Assembly: GCA_008636105.1 (NCBI GenBank)
Contig: VSDH01000003.1
Coordinates: 1-64,000, forward strand
DNA from: Candidatus Scalindua sediminis
GTDB taxonomy: Bacteria; Planctomycetota; Brocadiia; Brocadiales; Scalinduaceae
DNA: 64,000 nt
Direction of reading: 5' to 3'
Position 1 is the stretch's first letter; each line of letters begins with the position of its first letter. The notes below the pieces were generated by a model. It saw only the letters and a program-made list of their open reading frames with translations, did no database searches and was not told the DNA's origin. Position numbers and translations under genes: made by a program. This document shows, piece by piece, positions 63,372 through 64,000 of this stretch.

Positions 63372-64000
63372 ATGAGAAAAAGAAACCATCTCCAAATAAC
63401 AACATCTCTTCCGGGCCCTAAGGCGCGACGATTAATAAAGAAGGATAATAAGTTCATCTCAAAATCCCACGCAAAGGAATATCCTCTGGTAGTTAAAAGG
63501 GCTAAAGGAGCGATAGTTGAAGATGTAGACGGCAATAAATTTCTGGATTTCACATCCGGAGTTGCTGTATGTGGAACGGGGCATTGCCATCCTGAAGTTG
63601 TCAGCGTAATAACAAAGCAGGCAAAAGAGTTGCTTCACATGACAGGAGCAGATTTCTACAATCCTTTGCAGATACAATTAGCTGAAAAGCTATCAAATAT
63701 ATCTCCAGGTCCCAAGCCAAAACGCACCTTCTTTGGCAACTCAGGCACAGAGGCAGTTGAGGCAGCCTTTAAACTTTCCCGTTATCATACGAAACGTCAC
63801 ATGGTCATTGCGTTTCTCAATAGCTTCCACGGCAGATCAATGGGAGCTCTCTCGCTAACTGCCAGTAAGGTAACACAACGTAAAAGATTCCATCCCTTAA
63901 TCCCGGGTGTAATTCACGTTCCTTACGCCTATTGTTACCGCTGCTACTACGGTTTAAAGAGGGAAAATTGCGATCTGTATTGCGTAAAATGGATTAAGGA
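63372..64000 (+). CDS. Class III aminotransferase, 3'-truncated by the window edge
   Basis: About 209 residues are visible, to the end of the window. ATG 18 bases after the nitrilase stop. The sequence (GAIVEDVDGNKFLDFTSGVAV, GTGHCHPEVV, FFGNSGTEAVEAAFKLSR, FLNSFHGRSMGALSLTAS) is the N-terminal half of a PLP-dependent class III enzyme of the acetylornithine/4-aminobutyrate type, including the phosphate-binding SGTEA. The catalytic Lys lies beyond the window. A CYRCYYGLKRENC segment adds extra cysteines. Substrate undetermined. Confidence 0.9.
   Translation, partial: MRKRNHLQITTSLPGPKARRLIKKDNKFISKSHAKEYPLVVKRAKGAIVEDVDGNKFLDFTSGVAVCGTGHCHPEVVSVITKQAKELLHMTGADFYNPLQIQLAEKLSNISPGPKPKRTFFGNSGTEAVEAAFKLSRYHTKRHMVIAFLNSFHGRSMGALSLTASKVTQRKRFHPLIPGVIHVPYAYCYRCYYGLKRENCDLYCVKWIK

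Overview
The window reads as chromosomal DNA of an AT-rich, Gram-negative, anaerobic or micro-oxic bacterium. LpxB, a coiled-coil porin, several lipoproteins and TatA indicate an outer membrane. A flavodiiron protein, rubredoxin, rubrerythrin and a ferritin-like protein indicate oxygen-stress defence typical of anaerobes. A MetV-type protein, a PPi-type phosphofructokinase, a split transketolase and a large sensory and repeat load fit a planctomycete of the anammox type (Brocadiales). That placement is inference from gene content and rests on no single marker.

Layout. 1-9030: unknown proteins, an HPP membrane protein, two PAS-repeat sensors that share nearly identical PAS DNA, and a Cache/HAMP histidine kinase with its NarL-type regulator. 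9190-13240 (minus strand): tRNA-Asn, then accD, rpe, pgk and gap. 13620-16460: a macro-domain protein, tatA, rluD and a TPR membrane protein. 16590-19730: an accessory island with an inverted-repeat element, unknown small genes, a winged-helix-like protein divergent from a candidate Panacea (PanA/PanT) toxin-antitoxin pair, and a short tyrosine recombinase. 20000-33560: typA, PPi-PFK plus a metallo-beta-lactamase hydrolase, metV-fprA, transketolase N-half, ferritin-like protein, a PPOX protein, DHH phosphoesterase, rubredoxin-dehydrogenase-SDR (the SDR is broken), a RAYT transposase between 80-bp direct repeats, rubrerythrin and a lipoprotein. 33900-44050: small genes, a three-hairpin region, an epimerase, an exported coiled-coil protein, a pair of SPFH proteins, trpE and htpX. 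44150-50870: two GH130 phosphorylase-like genes around a GT4 glycosyltransferase, lpxB and a Ca/Na exchanger. 50970-57580: two copies of a miniature inverted-repeat element, one enclosing an aldehyde dehydrogenase fragment, then a porin with a Fur-like palindrome, a lipoprotein, a flavinylated FMN_bind-ApbE fusion and a proteasome-like Ntn protein. 58120-64000: murD with an in-frame palindrome, a CCA-adding-type enzyme, DUF362, nitrilase and a partial class III aminotransferase.

The window is rich in small repeats. One family (AGTATCTGTTGCGGAA termini, four copies) has probable 4-bp target duplications in three copies. A second set consists of hairpins headed by GTAG, which is the head recognised by RAYT transposases, and a RAYT gene lies in the window. 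A third set is made of CCCCTCC/GGAGGGG palindromes, one of them inside murD. The most interesting items are the gene-capturing miniature element, the PanA plus unknown-toxin pair, the Ser-starting proteasome-like protein, the RAYT/REP system, the palindrome inside murD, and the break inside the catalytic YxxxK motif of the SDR gene.
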